Below are positions 45,608 through 54,514 of a DNA stretch of 64,000 nucleotides, piece after piece (position 1 is the first letter of the stretch; each line of letters opens with the position of its first letter). Position numbers and translations under genes: made by a program. A model generated the notes under the pieces. The model searched no databases. It saw only the letters and a list, made by a program, of their open reading frames with translations, and had not been told where the DNA came from. The DNA comes from Acidobacteriaceae bacterium (GTDB taxonomy: Bacteria > Acidobacteriota > Terriglobia > Terriglobales > Acidobacteriaceae), in assembly GCA_003165795.1 (NCBI GenBank), contig PMWW01000086.1, positions 1-64,000 on the forward strand, read 5' to 3'.

Positions 45608-46486
45608 GTGGACTGGACAAGCCGCAGAATCACGGCAATTCTGGAAAATGCGTTGCTAGAGGACCGCGCCACCCGCGATGCTACTTCGTACGCGTGTATC
45701 GATGTGAACCAGCGCGCTTCGGCTACCATCCTCGCCAAGCAGGACTGCGTACTCTCAGGCTTGGGTTGCATTCATCGCATCCTGGATGTTTTCGCCATGC
45801 TCGACGGTACCGTCACCTCGCATCCCGAAGTCACCAGCCACACTGAAATCTTCGATGGCGTTCGCTTAAGTAAGGGACAGTCGATTGCGGTGATCGTTCA
45901 TAATGCGCGCGTCGTCCTTTCCTGCGAGCGCGTGATCTTGAATATCATGCAGCGGATGAGCGGCATCGCCACGCTCACGCGGCGCTACGTCGACGAAGTG
46001 GAAGGGACCAAGGCCATAATCCTGGATACGCGCAAGACCGTTCCCGGGCTGCGTCTGCTCGACAAGTACGCGGTGACGTGTGGCGGCGGCCATAATCATC
46101 GCCTCGATCTCAGCGACGGTGTGCTGATCAAGAACAATCACATTGCTCTGGCGGGGGGCGCGGTCGAGGCCATCGAACGAGCACTGCACAATCGGCGCGG
46201 CTCGCAGCAAGTTGAAATAGAGGTCCGCTCGCTGGAGGAACTCGATGGGGTATTGGAACATGGCGCCGAGGCGGTGCTGCTGGACAACATGGCGCCGGAC
46301 CAGGTTCGTCAGGCGGTCGAGCGGGTCGGCAAACTCGATTTCCCCGTGCCGCTGGAAGCCTCGGGCGGAATCACGCTGGAGAACATACGCGCCTACGCTG
46401 AAACCGGCGTGAACTTCATTTCGGTGGGGGCGTTGACCCATTCCGTTTCGGCGGTCGATCTGAGTATGCGTATCGGACCGGCGTAA
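45608..46486 (+). CDS. nadC: Nicotinate-nucleotide pyrophosphorylase (carboxylating)
   Basis: A 292-residue enzyme making nicotinate mononucleotide from quinolinate in NAD synthesis. Family motifs include the early ALLEDRATRDATS, DTRKTVPGLRLLDKYAV, CGGGHNHRLDLSDGVLIKNNH and the C-terminal LEASGGITLENI. Length fits. The start is a GTG at 45608 with GGGGAGA seven to eight bases upstream. It leads a cofactor group with birA and coaX, the three genes for NAD, biotin attachment and CoA. Confidence 0.95.
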   Translation: MDWTSRRITAILENALLEDRATRDATSYACIDVNQRASATILAKQDCVLSGLGCIHRILDVFAMLDGTVTSHPEVTSHTEIFDGVRLSKGQSIAVIVHNARVVLSCERVILNIMQRMSGIATLTRRYVDEVEGTKAIILDTRKTVPGLRLLDKYAVTCGGGHNHRLDLSDGVLIKNNHIALAGGAVEAIERALHNRRGSQQVEIEVRSLEELDGVLEHGAEAVLLDNMAPDQVRQAVERVGKLDFPVPLEASGGITLENIRAYAETGVNFISVGALTHSVSAVDLSMRIGPA

Positions 46487-46509
46487 GTAGTACCTTCAAG
46501 GAGGCCCCC

Positions 46510-47520
46510 ATGGATGTCCCGCCTGACAATCCCACGGATGCGCGGCTCAGCCGTATCGTACGGCTGCTCAGCGACAACGCGACGGTGTTGATTAGCGGCA
46601 CTCGTGTGGCCGAGGAACTTGGTACCACGCGCTCTGAAGTCTGGCGTGCCGTGCAACAGCTCCGCGACTTGGGCGTGCAAATTACCGGGCATCCTTCTAC
46701 CGGATATCAACTGGAATCCGTTCCCGATCTTCTGCTTCCCGAGGTCCTGGGTCCCATGCTAAGCGGGACAATTTTTGCCCCTCACATCCATCATTACTTT
46801 CGTCTTGGGTCGACGAACATGACCGCCATGCAGTCCGCGGCAACGGGCGAGCCGGAGGGCGCGGTCTTTCTCGCCGAGCAGCAAATCGCAGGTCGCGGTC
46901 GCGGCGCGAACTCCTGGGAGTCGGCGCAGTCGCTCGGTATTTATTGTTCGGTCGTGTTACGGCCAAACTGTTCTCCCGGAGACGCCCTGCTTCTGTCGCT
47001 GATCGCGGGCATCGCGGTCGCCGAAGCGGTCGAGCAGACCACCGGCTTGCATCCCGATCTGCGCTGGCCCAACGACGTTCTGCTGGACGGCCGCAAGTTT
47101 TGCGGCATTTTGACGGAGATGAACGCCGAGGCAACGCGAGTCCGCTACGTCGTAATCGGCATCGGCATCAACGTGAACCACCCATCGTTTTCCGGCGAGC
47201 TTGAACCCATCGCCACTTCGTTGCGCATGGAGAGCGGTCGCGAGTGGTCGCGCGTCGAGTTGACGGCCGCTCTGCTAAGATCGCTCGGCAACGAGTACCG
47301 CAAACTTGCCGAAGGCGGTGGACCTGCGCGATCCAGCATCTTGCAAAGATTCGCAGAGCGCTCGTCCTTCGTTCGCTCGCGTCACGTCCACGTTGATGAG
47401 GGCGGCGGCTATGAGGGAGTCACCGAAGGCCTAGATGATCGAGGGTTCTTGCTGGTGCGAACCAAAGCGGGCCTGCGCACCGTGTTTTCTGGAATGGTTC
47501 GCGCGCTCGACGGGAAATAG
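46510..47520 (+). CDS. birA: Biotin-protein ligase, possibly also a repressor
   Basis: A 336-residue enzyme attaching biotin to acetyl-CoA carboxylase. An N-terminal winged-helix domain (about 10-70, with VAEELGTTRSEVWRAVQQL) suggests BirA-type transcription control. The catalytic domain has FRLGSTNMTAMQ, the biotinyl-adenylate loop GRGRGANSW and LRWPNDVLLDGRKFCGIL. AAGGAGG before the ATG fixes the start. Three bases separate it from coaX. Its operator cannot be identified here. Confidence 0.94.
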   Translation: MDVPPDNPTDARLSRIVRLLSDNATVLISGTRVAEELGTTRSEVWRAVQQLRDLGVQITGHPSTGYQLESVPDLLLPEVLGPMLSGTIFAPHIHHYFRLGSTNMTAMQSAATGEPEGAVFLAEQQIAGRGRGANSWESAQSLGIYCSVVLRPNCSPGDALLLSLIAGIAVAEAVEQTTGLHPDLRWPNDVLLDGRKFCGILTEMNAEATRVRYVVIGIGINVNHPSFSGELEPIATSLRMESGREWSRVELTAALLRSLGNEYRKLAEGGGPARSSILQRFAERSSFVRSRHVHVDEGGGYEGVTEGLDDRGFLLVRTKAGLRTVFSGMVRALDGK

Positions 47521-47523
47521 ACC

Positions 47524-48417
47524 ATGCTCTTAGTTCTCGATGTTGGAAACACGAACACGGTTCTTGGGGTCTTCGAGCCCAAATCCGCCGAGCATGGCGC
47601 GGTACATTACGGCCGGCTCATTGCCAACTGGCGCGTCTCCACCAACAAGACCCAGACGGTGGACGAGTACGGAGTTCTCTTTCGCAACCTCTTTGCCATG
47701 AGCGGACTCGACTTTGGTTCCGTGCAGGGCGCAGTCGTGTCTTCGGTGGTGCCTCCACTGGATTCCACCCTGCGTGAAGTCTGCGAGCGCTACTTCCATT
47801 CCCGCCCACTGTTTATCGAGCCCGGCGTGAAGACTGGCATGCCGGTGCACTATGACAATCCGGCGGAAGTAGGTGCCGACCGCATCGTTAACAGCGTGGC
47901 GGCTTTCGAAAAGTTTGGTGGCCCGTGCATTGTGGTCGACTTCGGCACGGCGACGACTTTCGACGTGGTTTCGCGCAAGGGCGAATACCTGGGTGGGGTG
48001 ATTACGCCGGGGATCGGCGTCTCAGCCGATGCTTTGTTCGAACGCACGGCCCGTCTGCCCCGCGTGGACATTCGCAAGCCGCCGCGCGTGCTCGCAACCA
48101 ACACCGTCAACAGTGTTCAATCCGGCCTCTATTATGGATACCTCGGATTGATCGACGGCATTCTCGAAAGGCTGATCGCCGAGCTCGGCGACGACGTCAC
48201 GGTTGTTGCCACCGGCGGGTTGGCTTCGCTAATGGGCGGCGGCTCCAAATACATTCGCGAGATCGACGATTTGCTCACACTCGACGGTCTGCGCATCATC
48301 TATGAACGTAACCTCCCGCATGTTCGGCGGCGAGCCGACTCTGCTGCCGGCAACAGCGAGAATGCAGGGCCCTCTGCCGTCCCCGACGTTGGAAGCAACA
48401 CTCCGAAACACGATTGA
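47524..48417 (+). CDS. coaX: Type III pantothenate kinase
   Basis: A 297-residue ASKHA-fold kinase phosphorylating pantothenate, the first step of CoA synthesis. It shows the phosphate motif LVLDVGNTNTVLGVF, YDNPAEVGADRIVN, VVDFGTATTFDVV and GGVITPGIGVS, as in CoaX enzymes. A Pro/Asn-rich tail of about 30 residues follows the conserved fold. It is three bases after birA, so the two genes form one unit with nadC upstream. Confidence 0.95.
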   Translation: MLLVLDVGNTNTVLGVFEPKSAEHGAVHYGRLIANWRVSTNKTQTVDEYGVLFRNLFAMSGLDFGSVQGAVVSSVVPPLDSTLREVCERYFHSRPLFIEPGVKTGMPVHYDNPAEVGADRIVNSVAAFEKFGGPCIVVDFGTATTFDVVSRKGEYLGGVITPGIGVSADALFERTARLPRVDIRKPPRVLATNTVNSVQSGLYYGYLGLIDGILERLIAELGDDVTVVATGGLASLMGGGSKYIREIDDLLTLDGLRIIYERNLPHVRRRADSAAGNSENAGPSAVPDVGSNTPKHD

Positions 48418-48497
48418 CGCTACACTGAAGTGGGACGGTTTACCAGGCTGCGGAAAATCGACATTCGGGGCAGCTTGCTAGAAAGTTTGGTTCTTGG

Positions 48498-48595
48498 TCT
48501 TGAAAGGGCGCAGCTTTAGCTGCGCCGTAGAGAGCCTCCATTCTTGTCATTCCGTCAAACCGGCTTTAGCCGGTGAGGGACCTGCTGTTCGGAGC
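48498..48595 (-). repeat. Interspersed repeat A, copy 5 (inverted)
   Basis: On the minus strand: GAACAGCAGGTCCCTC, hairpin ACCGGCTAAAGCCGGT, then GGAATGACAAGAATGG, hairpin GGCGCAGCTAAAGCTGCGCC followed by CTTTCAAGACC. It is the only full copy in this orientation and runs into the annotated start of the 48573 gene. Confidence 0.85.
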
Positions 48596-49331
48596 GTTCC
48601 AGCAAATTGTTCATCCGGCCCCACCGCATCTCGCACCCACTATTGTGGAAACCTACTTCAACTACTTCACGGAAATCGAAGAGCACTTTCAGCGCCGGCG
48701 GGGCACGCTGCTGCTCATGTCGCCGCTCGACTGGGCCTTGATGGAGACGTGGAAGGATGCCGGCATTCCGCTGGAAGCGGTATTGCGCGGTATCGATGCG
48801 ACGTTCGACAAATGGGAGCGGCGTCCGCGCAAGACACGCAAAGTGAACGGGCTGGCTTTTTGTGCACAAGAGGTACTGGCGGCAGTGGAGGAGTTGAAGG
48901 AAGCCGCGGTGGGCGCGGCACCCAAGCAGCCGCGGGATACCGGCCTGGAACAATCGTTGGTGGCGGGATTTCTCGAACGTAACGCCGAACAACTTGACCA
49001 GCTTCAGTTGCCGGCTACGGCGCAGACGCTGGCGCGGGAAACAGCTGCGAACCTGCGGAGCTTGGCGGAGTCCCTGTCGCAAACCGCCCCGATGCAGATG
49101 GAAGACCTGGAGCGCCGGCTGACGATCGCCGAGGAGAAACTATTTGCTGCGCTTCTGGCCGCGACGCCGGACGAGGCGTTATTCCAGGTGCGCTCCGATG
49201 CCGACCGCGACCTGGCGCCCTACCGGCGGAAGATGACCGCTCCACAAATCGAGCAACTGCAGAAGCAGTACGTCCACAAGCGTTTGCTGGAGCAATATCA
49301 CGTACCGCGCTTGAGCCTCTTTTACATGTAA
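48573..49331 (+). CDS. Conserved protein of unknown function
   Basis: A protein of up to 252 residues, helical and soluble, with segments IVETYFNYFTEIEEHFQRRRG, SPLDWALMETWKDAGIPLEAVLRGID, KVNGLAFCAQEVLAAVEE and a long amphipathic second half. No catalytic motif is seen. The first codons from the GTG at 48573 (MRDLLFGAF) are the outer arm of repeat A, so either the repeat supplies the start or translation begins later; a GTG at 48645 (before ETYFNYF) is an alternative. It lies 36 bp before the rRNA methyltransferase gene, so a link to RNA or translation is possible but unproven. Confidence 0.75.
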   Translation: MRDLLFGAFQQIVHPAPPHLAPTIVETYFNYFTEIEEHFQRRRGTLLLMSPLDWALMETWKDAGIPLEAVLRGIDATFDKWERRPRKTRKVNGLAFCAQEVLAAVEELKEAAVGAAPKQPRDTGLEQSLVAGFLERNAEQLDQLQLPATAQTLARETAANLRSLAESLSQTAPMQMEDLERRLTIAEEKLFAALLAATPDEALFQVRSDADRDLAPYRRKMTAPQIEQLQKQYVHKRLLEQYHVPRLSLFYM

Positions 49332-49366
49332 CCGGTGTTCCGGCCGCGGAAAGAATTGGAGAGTCC

Positions 49367-50689
49367 TTGCAACTTGAAATCGAAAAGCTGGTCTATGGTG
49401 GAGACGGGCTGGCGCGGCTTCCGGCCGACGAACATGGTCGCGGCAAGACCGTCTTTGTGCCGTTCGTGTTGCCGGCCGAGAAGATCGAAGCCTCAGTCGT
49501 TGAAAGCCGCCCTGGCTTTGTCCGCGCCAAGCTCGATAGCGTGATTGCGCCCTCGCCTGAGCGGGTCGGTCCCCGATGCTCATACTTCGGCGATTGCGGC
49601 GGTTGTGATTACCAGCACATGGACTACCCGGCGCAGCTTCGCCACAAGGCGGAGATTTTGCGCGAGACGCTGCGCCGTACCGCCAAGTTCGAGCTTCAGC
49701 ATGAGCTCGAAGTGCATTCCGCCGAGCCATGGGGCTATCGCAATCGCACCCGGATGCACGTGCATCGTCAGCCTCAGTTCGCGCTGGGCTACTTCCGCTA
49801 CAACTCACACGACTTGCTGCCAGTGGAGGCATGTCCCATAAGCTCCCCACTGATTAACCAGGCGATTGCCGAAGTCTGGAAGCTGGGCCGCGCGGGCACG
49901 GTCCCTGAAATTCTCCACGGCTTACAGTTTTTCTCCAACCACGACGACACGAAGATTCTGCTAGAGGCCTATGTTCGTCCCGGCAGCGACGCCAAGGAAT
50001 GCCAGCCGTTCGCCGCTGCGCTGCACGATTTTCTGCCCGCCATAAGCGGTGTCGTGATATTCCCCACCTCCACGGTGGAAGACGAGACCCGCCAACGCGC
50101 CCCGCTGGCGGCGACTCCCGCCGGACCCTCGCAGGCCATCGGAAAGGGTTCTCTGCTATACCACACTGCGGGACATGACTATCAGGTGAGCGGGGGCTCC
50201 TTCTTTCAGACGAACCGTTACTTGATCGACAAACTGGTGGAGGTTGTCATCGGCCGGCAGACGGGACGAACAGCGCTCGATCTTTATGCCGGTGCCGGCC
50301 TGTTCACTCATCACCTGGCGCGCAATTTCGATCAGGTGCTGGCAGTAGAACCCTCGCCGCATTCCTTCGCCGACCTGCGCCCCAACGTTCCGCCCAATGT
50401 AAACTGCATTCGCAGCACAACGGAGGCTTTCCTCGCCGCACGCGGTTCCAAGCTCGCACCTGACAGGATCGTCGTCGATCCGCCGCGCTTTGGGCTGGGA
50501 GAGAAAGCTGCTACAGCCTTGGGCCGCATGTCCGCCTCGCATGTGACGTACGTCTCATGTGATCCGGCCACGCTCTCGCGCGACCTGCGCGTGCTGTTAG
50601 AATTCGGCTATCGGGTCGAGCAGGCGCACCTGGTGGACATGTTTCCGCAGACCTATCACATGGAAACCGTCCTGCATCTGGCGCGCTAG
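49367..50689 (+). CDS. RlmD/TrmA-family RNA uracil-5-methyltransferase
   Basis: A 440-residue SAM-dependent enzyme that methylates uracil C5 in rRNA or tRNA. A TRAM-like N-terminal domain (1-60) is followed by cysteines 71, 77 and 80 in CSYFGDCGGC for a [4Fe-4S] cluster, the SAM-binding ALDLYAGAGLFTHHLA, DRIVVDPPRFGL and the catalytic Cys398 in VSCDPATLSRDLR. The start is a TTG at 49367 after GGAGAG. RlmD (23S rRNA) is likelier than TrmA because of the cluster cysteines, but the exact target is not certain. Confidence 0.9.
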   Translation: MQLEIEKLVYGGDGLARLPADEHGRGKTVFVPFVLPAEKIEASVVESRPGFVRAKLDSVIAPSPERVGPRCSYFGDCGGCDYQHMDYPAQLRHKAEILRETLRRTAKFELQHELEVHSAEPWGYRNRTRMHVHRQPQFALGYFRYNSHDLLPVEACPISSPLINQAIAEVWKLGRAGTVPEILHGLQFFSNHDDTKILLEAYVRPGSDAKECQPFAAALHDFLPAISGVVIFPTSTVEDETRQRAPLAATPAGPSQAIGKGSLLYHTAGHDYQVSGGSFFQTNRYLIDKLVEVVIGRQTGRTALDLYAGAGLFTHHLARNFDQVLAVEPSPHSFADLRPNVPPNVNCIRSTTEAFLAARGSKLAPDRIVVDPPRFGLGEKAATALGRMSASHVTYVSCDPATLSRDLRVLLEFGYRVEQAHLVDMFPQTYHMETVLHLAR

Positions 50690-50715
50690 CCCGATGACCC
50701 TCGCCCGGAGGCTCT

Positions 50716-51009
50716 ATGTACGCGATCGCCATTATTCGATATCGGAAACCGCTGGAGGACGTGCTGAAGCACGTCGACTCGCATCGCGCCTATCTCCAGG
50801 GCCTGAAGCAGGAGGGACTGCTCCTGGCTGGCGGGCCACTGGTGCCGCGCCATGGCGGTGCGCTGCTGTTGCGGGTTCCCGATGATGAAGCTCAGGCGAC
50901 GCTGGACAGTATTCGCGACAACGATCCTTACACCCGGTTCGGACTCGCGCAATACGAAATGTGGCCCTGGGCCCCTGCTTTCGGCGCAGAGGACCTGGAC
51001 CGCTTGTAA
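50716..51009 (+). CDS. YciI-like protein
   Basis: A 97-residue YCII-family protein with the typical small alpha/beta fold: MYAIAIIRYRKP, HVDSHRAYLQGLKQEG (conserved His and Arg), LLAGGPLVPRHG, and PDDEAQATLDSIRDNDPYTRFGLAQYE (conserved Asp and Pro). Members are linked to dehydrochlorination or unknown reactions. It lies 26 bp after the methyltransferase gene and before comEC. Confidence 0.88.
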   Translation: MYAIAIIRYRKPLEDVLKHVDSHRAYLQGLKQEGLLLAGGPLVPRHGGALLLRVPDDEAQATLDSIRDNDPYTRFGLAQYEMWPWAPAFGAEDLDRL

Positions 51010-51069
51010 CCACCCAATCCACGCCACGTCCTCCGAGAAGCGGCGCGTATTGGGAGCCTCGGCGGCAGT

Positions 51070-53709
51070 GTGTCCACAACTTTACCGGCGAAGAACAGCG
51101 CGCTGACTCCTCCACCTACGGGGTCGAGGCTGTACTGCGGAGGACAAGAGCCCATCTTCCTGGCCGCTCTGGCCTTTTCCGCGGGAACCCTGGCCGCCAA
51201 CTATTTCTGGCGATCGCCCCACGCCTGGCTGATCGCCTTCCTGTTAAGTGCGGCTGGAGCGGCGTTCTTCCTTCGACGATCTCCTCAGGTTGCCTTCTCT
51301 CTGGGCTTGGTCGCGATCATCCCTCTCGGCGGTTTCTACCTTCAGGCCAGGGATGCAGCGCAGCCGACGATCATCGCGAACCTGCAGCCTTTCGCGGCGG
51401 GCGATAACGGTATTGATGTTACTGCTTACGTCATTCGCGAAGGGTTGTTGCGCGACAGCCCTTACGGCGGCAAGCAGGAATCAGTCGACGTGGAAACCGA
51501 GCAGCTTCGAATCGGCGAACAGTCGATCGATACCGCAGTTGGCATCCGGCTGACTATCTACAGCAAACAGACCGAAGAAGACGAAGCCCGTGACGGAGGA
51601 GTCGAGTCACCGCTTCGCATTTACACCTACGGACAGCGGCTGCACTTGGTCGCCAAACTGCGCATGCCGCGGGACTACAGAAATCCGGGCGCGATGGACA
51701 TGGCGGGCTATCTCAGCTCACAGGGAATTCGCCTGACGGGTTCGGCGCGCGCCAGCACCGTGGAGGTGTTGCCCGGCTGCGTGGGCAGCCGCATCGGCCG
51801 GTTGCGAAGCACCGCTCGACGCAGTGTCCTGACGCATATCATGCTGCTCTGGCCGGGCGAGCGCGGCGCCCTGATGCAGGCAGCGCTGATCGGCGGCCGG
51901 GCGTTTGTTGGCCGTGATATCAAGACCGAATTTCAACGCACCGGCACCTACCACATTCTGGTTGTGTCCGGGATCAACGTCGGCATACTGGCGTTCGCCG
52001 TGTTCTGGGGGTTGCGCAAGTTGCCCTTCGGCGAGACGTGGGCCACCATCGTCACCATCCTGCTCTCCTGGGGATACGCCTTCATCGCCGACCTGGGCTC
52101 GCCCATTGTGCGGGCAACCATCACCTTGAGCATCTACCTGGTCACGCGGTTACTGTTTCGCGATCGTGCCGCGCTCAATGCTTTGGGAATCGCCGCGCTG
52201 GGTATTTTGCTGGTGGACCCCCGGACCTTATTCGAAGCCAGCTTCCAGCTCACGTTTCTGTCCGTCATCGCGGTTGCCGGCATCGCCGTTCCAATCCTGC
52301 GGCGCACCATCTATCCCCTGCAGAGCGGGCTCCGGAACATCGACTCGCCCGAATATGACTTCTCCGCTCCGACTCGGGCGGCGGAGTTTCGGGTTGAGTT
52401 GCGCCTGGTACGCGGAACGTTGCAGGACTTGATCGGCCGCCGGATGGCAAACTTCCTGGTGGTTCGCATCACCGGCGTTGTGTTGGCTGCCGCGGAACTA
52501 CTTTTCCTATCGACGGTAATCCAGCTCGCCCTGGCGTTGCCGATGGCATGGTATTTCCATCGCGCCACCACCATGGCTCTGCCGGCTAACGCGCTGGTAA
52601 TTCCGCTCGCGGGAGTGCTGTTGCCCAGCGCGGCCCTGGCCGTTGCTCTTTCCTATCTGGCGCACTGGCTCGCGTTAATCCCAGCCGCGATTGCCGGATA
52701 CGCGCTGGATGCCCTTACCGGCACCATACGCATCATAGGCCACCTGCGAATTTCAGACGTGCGTGTGTCCACCCCGACGCTAGCCGTCTCTATTGCCGCG
52801 GCGCTTACATTTGGACTGGCCCTCCTGCTCGCGAGACGGCGAGTTTGGGCCGGAATCGGCGTGGCTGGCCTGCTGGCTTCTGCCGTTTGGATCGTGCTGT
52901 TGCCGCCGAAGCCGCAATGGCGTCCCGGCGTCTTCGAAGTGACGGCGATCGACGTCGGCCAGGGAGATTCTTTGTTGCTGATCACGCCGGAAGGCAAGAC
53001 CCTGCTGCTGGATTCCGGCGGCCTGACAGGCAATGTGCGCTCCGACTTCGATGTTGGGGAGGAAGTGGTTTCGCCGTATCTCTGGTCACGCGGAATTCGC
53101 CGGCTGGATGCGGTTGCCATTTCCCACGCGCACAGCGACCACATGGGAGGAATGCGCAGCGTCATCGAGAACTTTCGCCCGCATGAACTCTGGTACGGGG
53201 TGGAGTCTCCGAGTCCGGGATTTATCGATGTGGAGCGGGCCGCCCGCACCTTTCACGTGCAGTTGATGCCGTGGGTGGCCGGCCAATCGTTCGACTTCGG
53301 AGGGGTTCACGTACGCGTGTTAAATCCTCCAGCGGGGTGGCAGTCGAGCAATCCGGATGACGAATCTCTAGTTCTGCACATGCAGTATGGCGAGACTTCC
53401 GCCTTGCTAGTGGGAGACGCGCACAAGCGAATCGAGAAACTACTGATAGAAGAGTCCCCCCAAGCGGATCTGCTTAAGGTTGGACACCACGGAAGCGCGA
53501 CTTCCAGCTCGCCCGAGTTCCTGGCCGCCGTCAAACCGCACTACTCAGTCGTCTCAGTGGGATTCTACAACTCGTTTGGACATCCCCGGTCCGAGGTGAT
53601 GCAGCGTTTTGCCGAAGCCCATATTCCGACTTACCGCACCGACCTCGCCGGAGCCGTTTCGTTTTATCTAGACGGAAAGAACGTCACCGCTAAGCCGGTT
53701 CCTCGCTGA
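51070..53709 (+). CDS. comEC: ComEC/Rec2 DNA-uptake channel
   Basis: An 879-residue inner-membrane protein of natural transformation. An N-terminal membrane/OB region (1-200) is followed by the competence domain with many helices (about 260-590, with TGTYHILVVSGINVGILA and GDLGSPIVRATITLSIYLVTRL-like text) and a C-terminal metallo-beta-lactamase domain with ISHAHSDHMGGM near 685-696, LVGDAHKRIE and LKVGHHGSATSSSPEFL. The metal-binding set looks intact, so the nuclease-like domain may be active. The start is a GTG without a good ribosome site and could be internal. Its last 20 bases overlap the convergent DUF2007 gene. Confidence 0.94.
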   Translation: MSTTLPAKNSALTPPPTGSRLYCGGQEPIFLAALAFSAGTLAANYFWRSPHAWLIAFLLSAAGAAFFLRRSPQVAFSLGLVAIIPLGGFYLQARDAAQPTIIANLQPFAAGDNGIDVTAYVIREGLLRDSPYGGKQESVDVETEQLRIGEQSIDTAVGIRLTIYSKQTEEDEARDGGVESPLRIYTYGQRLHLVAKLRMPRDYRNPGAMDMAGYLSSQGIRLTGSARASTVEVLPGCVGSRIGRLRSTARRSVLTHIMLLWPGERGALMQAALIGGRAFVGRDIKTEFQRTGTYHILVVSGINVGILAFAVFWGLRKLPFGETWATIVTILLSWGYAFIADLGSPIVRATITLSIYLVTRLLFRDRAALNALGIAALGILLVDPRTLFEASFQLTFLSVIAVAGIAVPILRRTIYPLQSGLRNIDSPEYDFSAPTRAAEFRVELRLVRGTLQDLIGRRMANFLVVRITGVVLAAAELLFLSTVIQLALALPMAWYFHRATTMALPANALVIPLAGVLLPSAALAVALSYLAHWLALIPAAIAGYALDALTGTIRIIGHLRISDVRVSTPTLAVSIAAALTFGLALLLARRRVWAGIGVAGLLASAVWIVLLPPKPQWRPGVFEVTAIDVGQGDSLLLITPEGKTLLLDSGGLTGNVRSDFDVGEEVVSPYLWSRGIRRLDAVAISHAHSDHMGGMRSVIENFRPHELWYGVESPSPGFIDVERAARTFHVQLMPWVAGQSFDFGGVHVRVLNPPAGWQSSNPDDESLVLHMQYGETSALLVGDAHKRIEKLLIEESPQADLLKVGHHGSATSSSPEFLAAVKPHYSVVSVGFYNSFGHPRSEVMQRFAEAHIPTYRTDLAGAVSFYLDGKNVTAKPVPR

Positions 53710-53965
53710 CGGCCTCGTCCTCATCGGTTGTGGGATGATTACGATACTCCTCGATGGTCTGCAGTGCTTCCTCCGCCTGGTCCGGCCGCACCATCACGAC
53801 TACACCACCCACGCCGGGCAGTATGTCCTGTGGAGCTTCACGGTTTTGGGTCATGGCCTCGATGCCTGCCGATTCCAGCAAACCGCGCACCACCATTGCT
53901 TCTGACTCTTCGTCGGTATCGAAAACCTTTACCAACTCCTCGTGCCCATCTGCTTTCTCTGCCAT
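53690..53965 (-). CDS. DUF2007-domain protein
   Basis: A 91-residue acidic protein matching the DUF2007 (putative signal-transducing) family: ELVKVFDTDEESEAMVVRGLLESAGIEA, a mid PGVGGVVVMVRPDQAEEALQTIEEYR. The family's role is unknown. GGAGGAGCT before the ATG fixes the start. It converges on comEC and overlaps its end by 20 bp, so mutual interference is possible. Confidence 0.85.
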   Translation of the reverse strand: MAEKADGHEELVKVFDTDEESEAMVVRGLLESAGIEAMTQNREAPQDILPGVGGVVVMVRPDQAEEALQTIEEYRNHPTTDEDEAVSEEPA

Positions 53966-54052
53966 AGCTCCTCCATCGGATTCGATGCAAAAGGCAGGTC
54001 TGGCGCCGTTTGCAATATTCCTGGTTTGCGGCTGAAATCTTGCCGTTTCGGT

Positions 54053-54222
54053 GTATGATGCGCCCCAACAAGCCCAAGAGCGGGCCTTGGTGGGGGACCC
54101 TGTTCGCCCCCCCCACGATGCTGCGCAACGGTAGGGTGACGGCGCACATCAAATTGTAGCGAAAAGTAGCCGGCACGACTTGACCGGCTGTCCTAGGTGG
54201 CTGGTTTCGCCGGAGGGTATCC
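54053..54222 (+). ncRNA. Structured leader or small RNA of unknown class
   Basis: A TATGAT at 54053-54058 begins a 170-nt stretch before the next ATG. TGATGCGCC (from 54056) can pair with GGCGCACATCA near 54145-54155, allowing a two-base bulge, enclosing GTGGGGG...CCCCCAC. A second hairpin, AGCCGG...CCGGCT, lies at about 54168-54189. This looks like a folded RNA, either an attenuating leader or an independent small RNA; parts recall 6S RNA but I could not establish that. Confidence 0.4.
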
Positions 54223-54510
54223 ATGGGGCTGTCGGAACGCAAGGAAGTTGTTGCACCGCGGACCGCAAGTAGCGAACAGCTTGAGCAGGAAGAAGAACGT
54301 CGCAAGCTGCGCCGGTTGCAGATCATGATGAACATGGTGATGTCGGTGATCGGCCAGGACCCGGGCCTCACCGTGGAAGAGGCGGCGGAACTGGCAGCGA
54401 ATGCCAAGCGAGCTGCCTTGGCCATGTTTCCCGACAAGGAATTCGCCTACGACATTCTTTACAAGCCGCGTCTGCAGCGGCTGATGGCCGAGCGGTTCCA
54501 TCTGCAATGA
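54223..54510 (+). CDS. Small acidic/helical protein of unknown function
   Basis: A 95-residue soluble protein: a charged N-terminal helix (EQLEQEEERRKLRRLQIMMN) and a helical remainder (DPGLTVEEAAELAANAKRAALAMFP and DKEFAYDILYKPRLQRLMAER). No known motif. GGAGGG five bases before the ATG gives a strong translation signal, and a long structured leader precedes it, which suggests regulated or abundant expression. It converges on the DUF3108 gene four bases beyond its stop. Confidence 0.75.
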   Translation: MGLSERKEVVAPRTASSEQLEQEEERRKLRRLQIMMNMVMSVIGQDPGLTVEEAAELAANAKRAALAMFPDKEFAYDILYKPRLQRLMAERFHLQ

Positions 54511-54514
54511 GGCC

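Noticed and set aside
54053-54160. Signal recognition particle RNA
   Set aside because: The conserved GNRA loop and internal-loop text of 4.5S RNA are absent.
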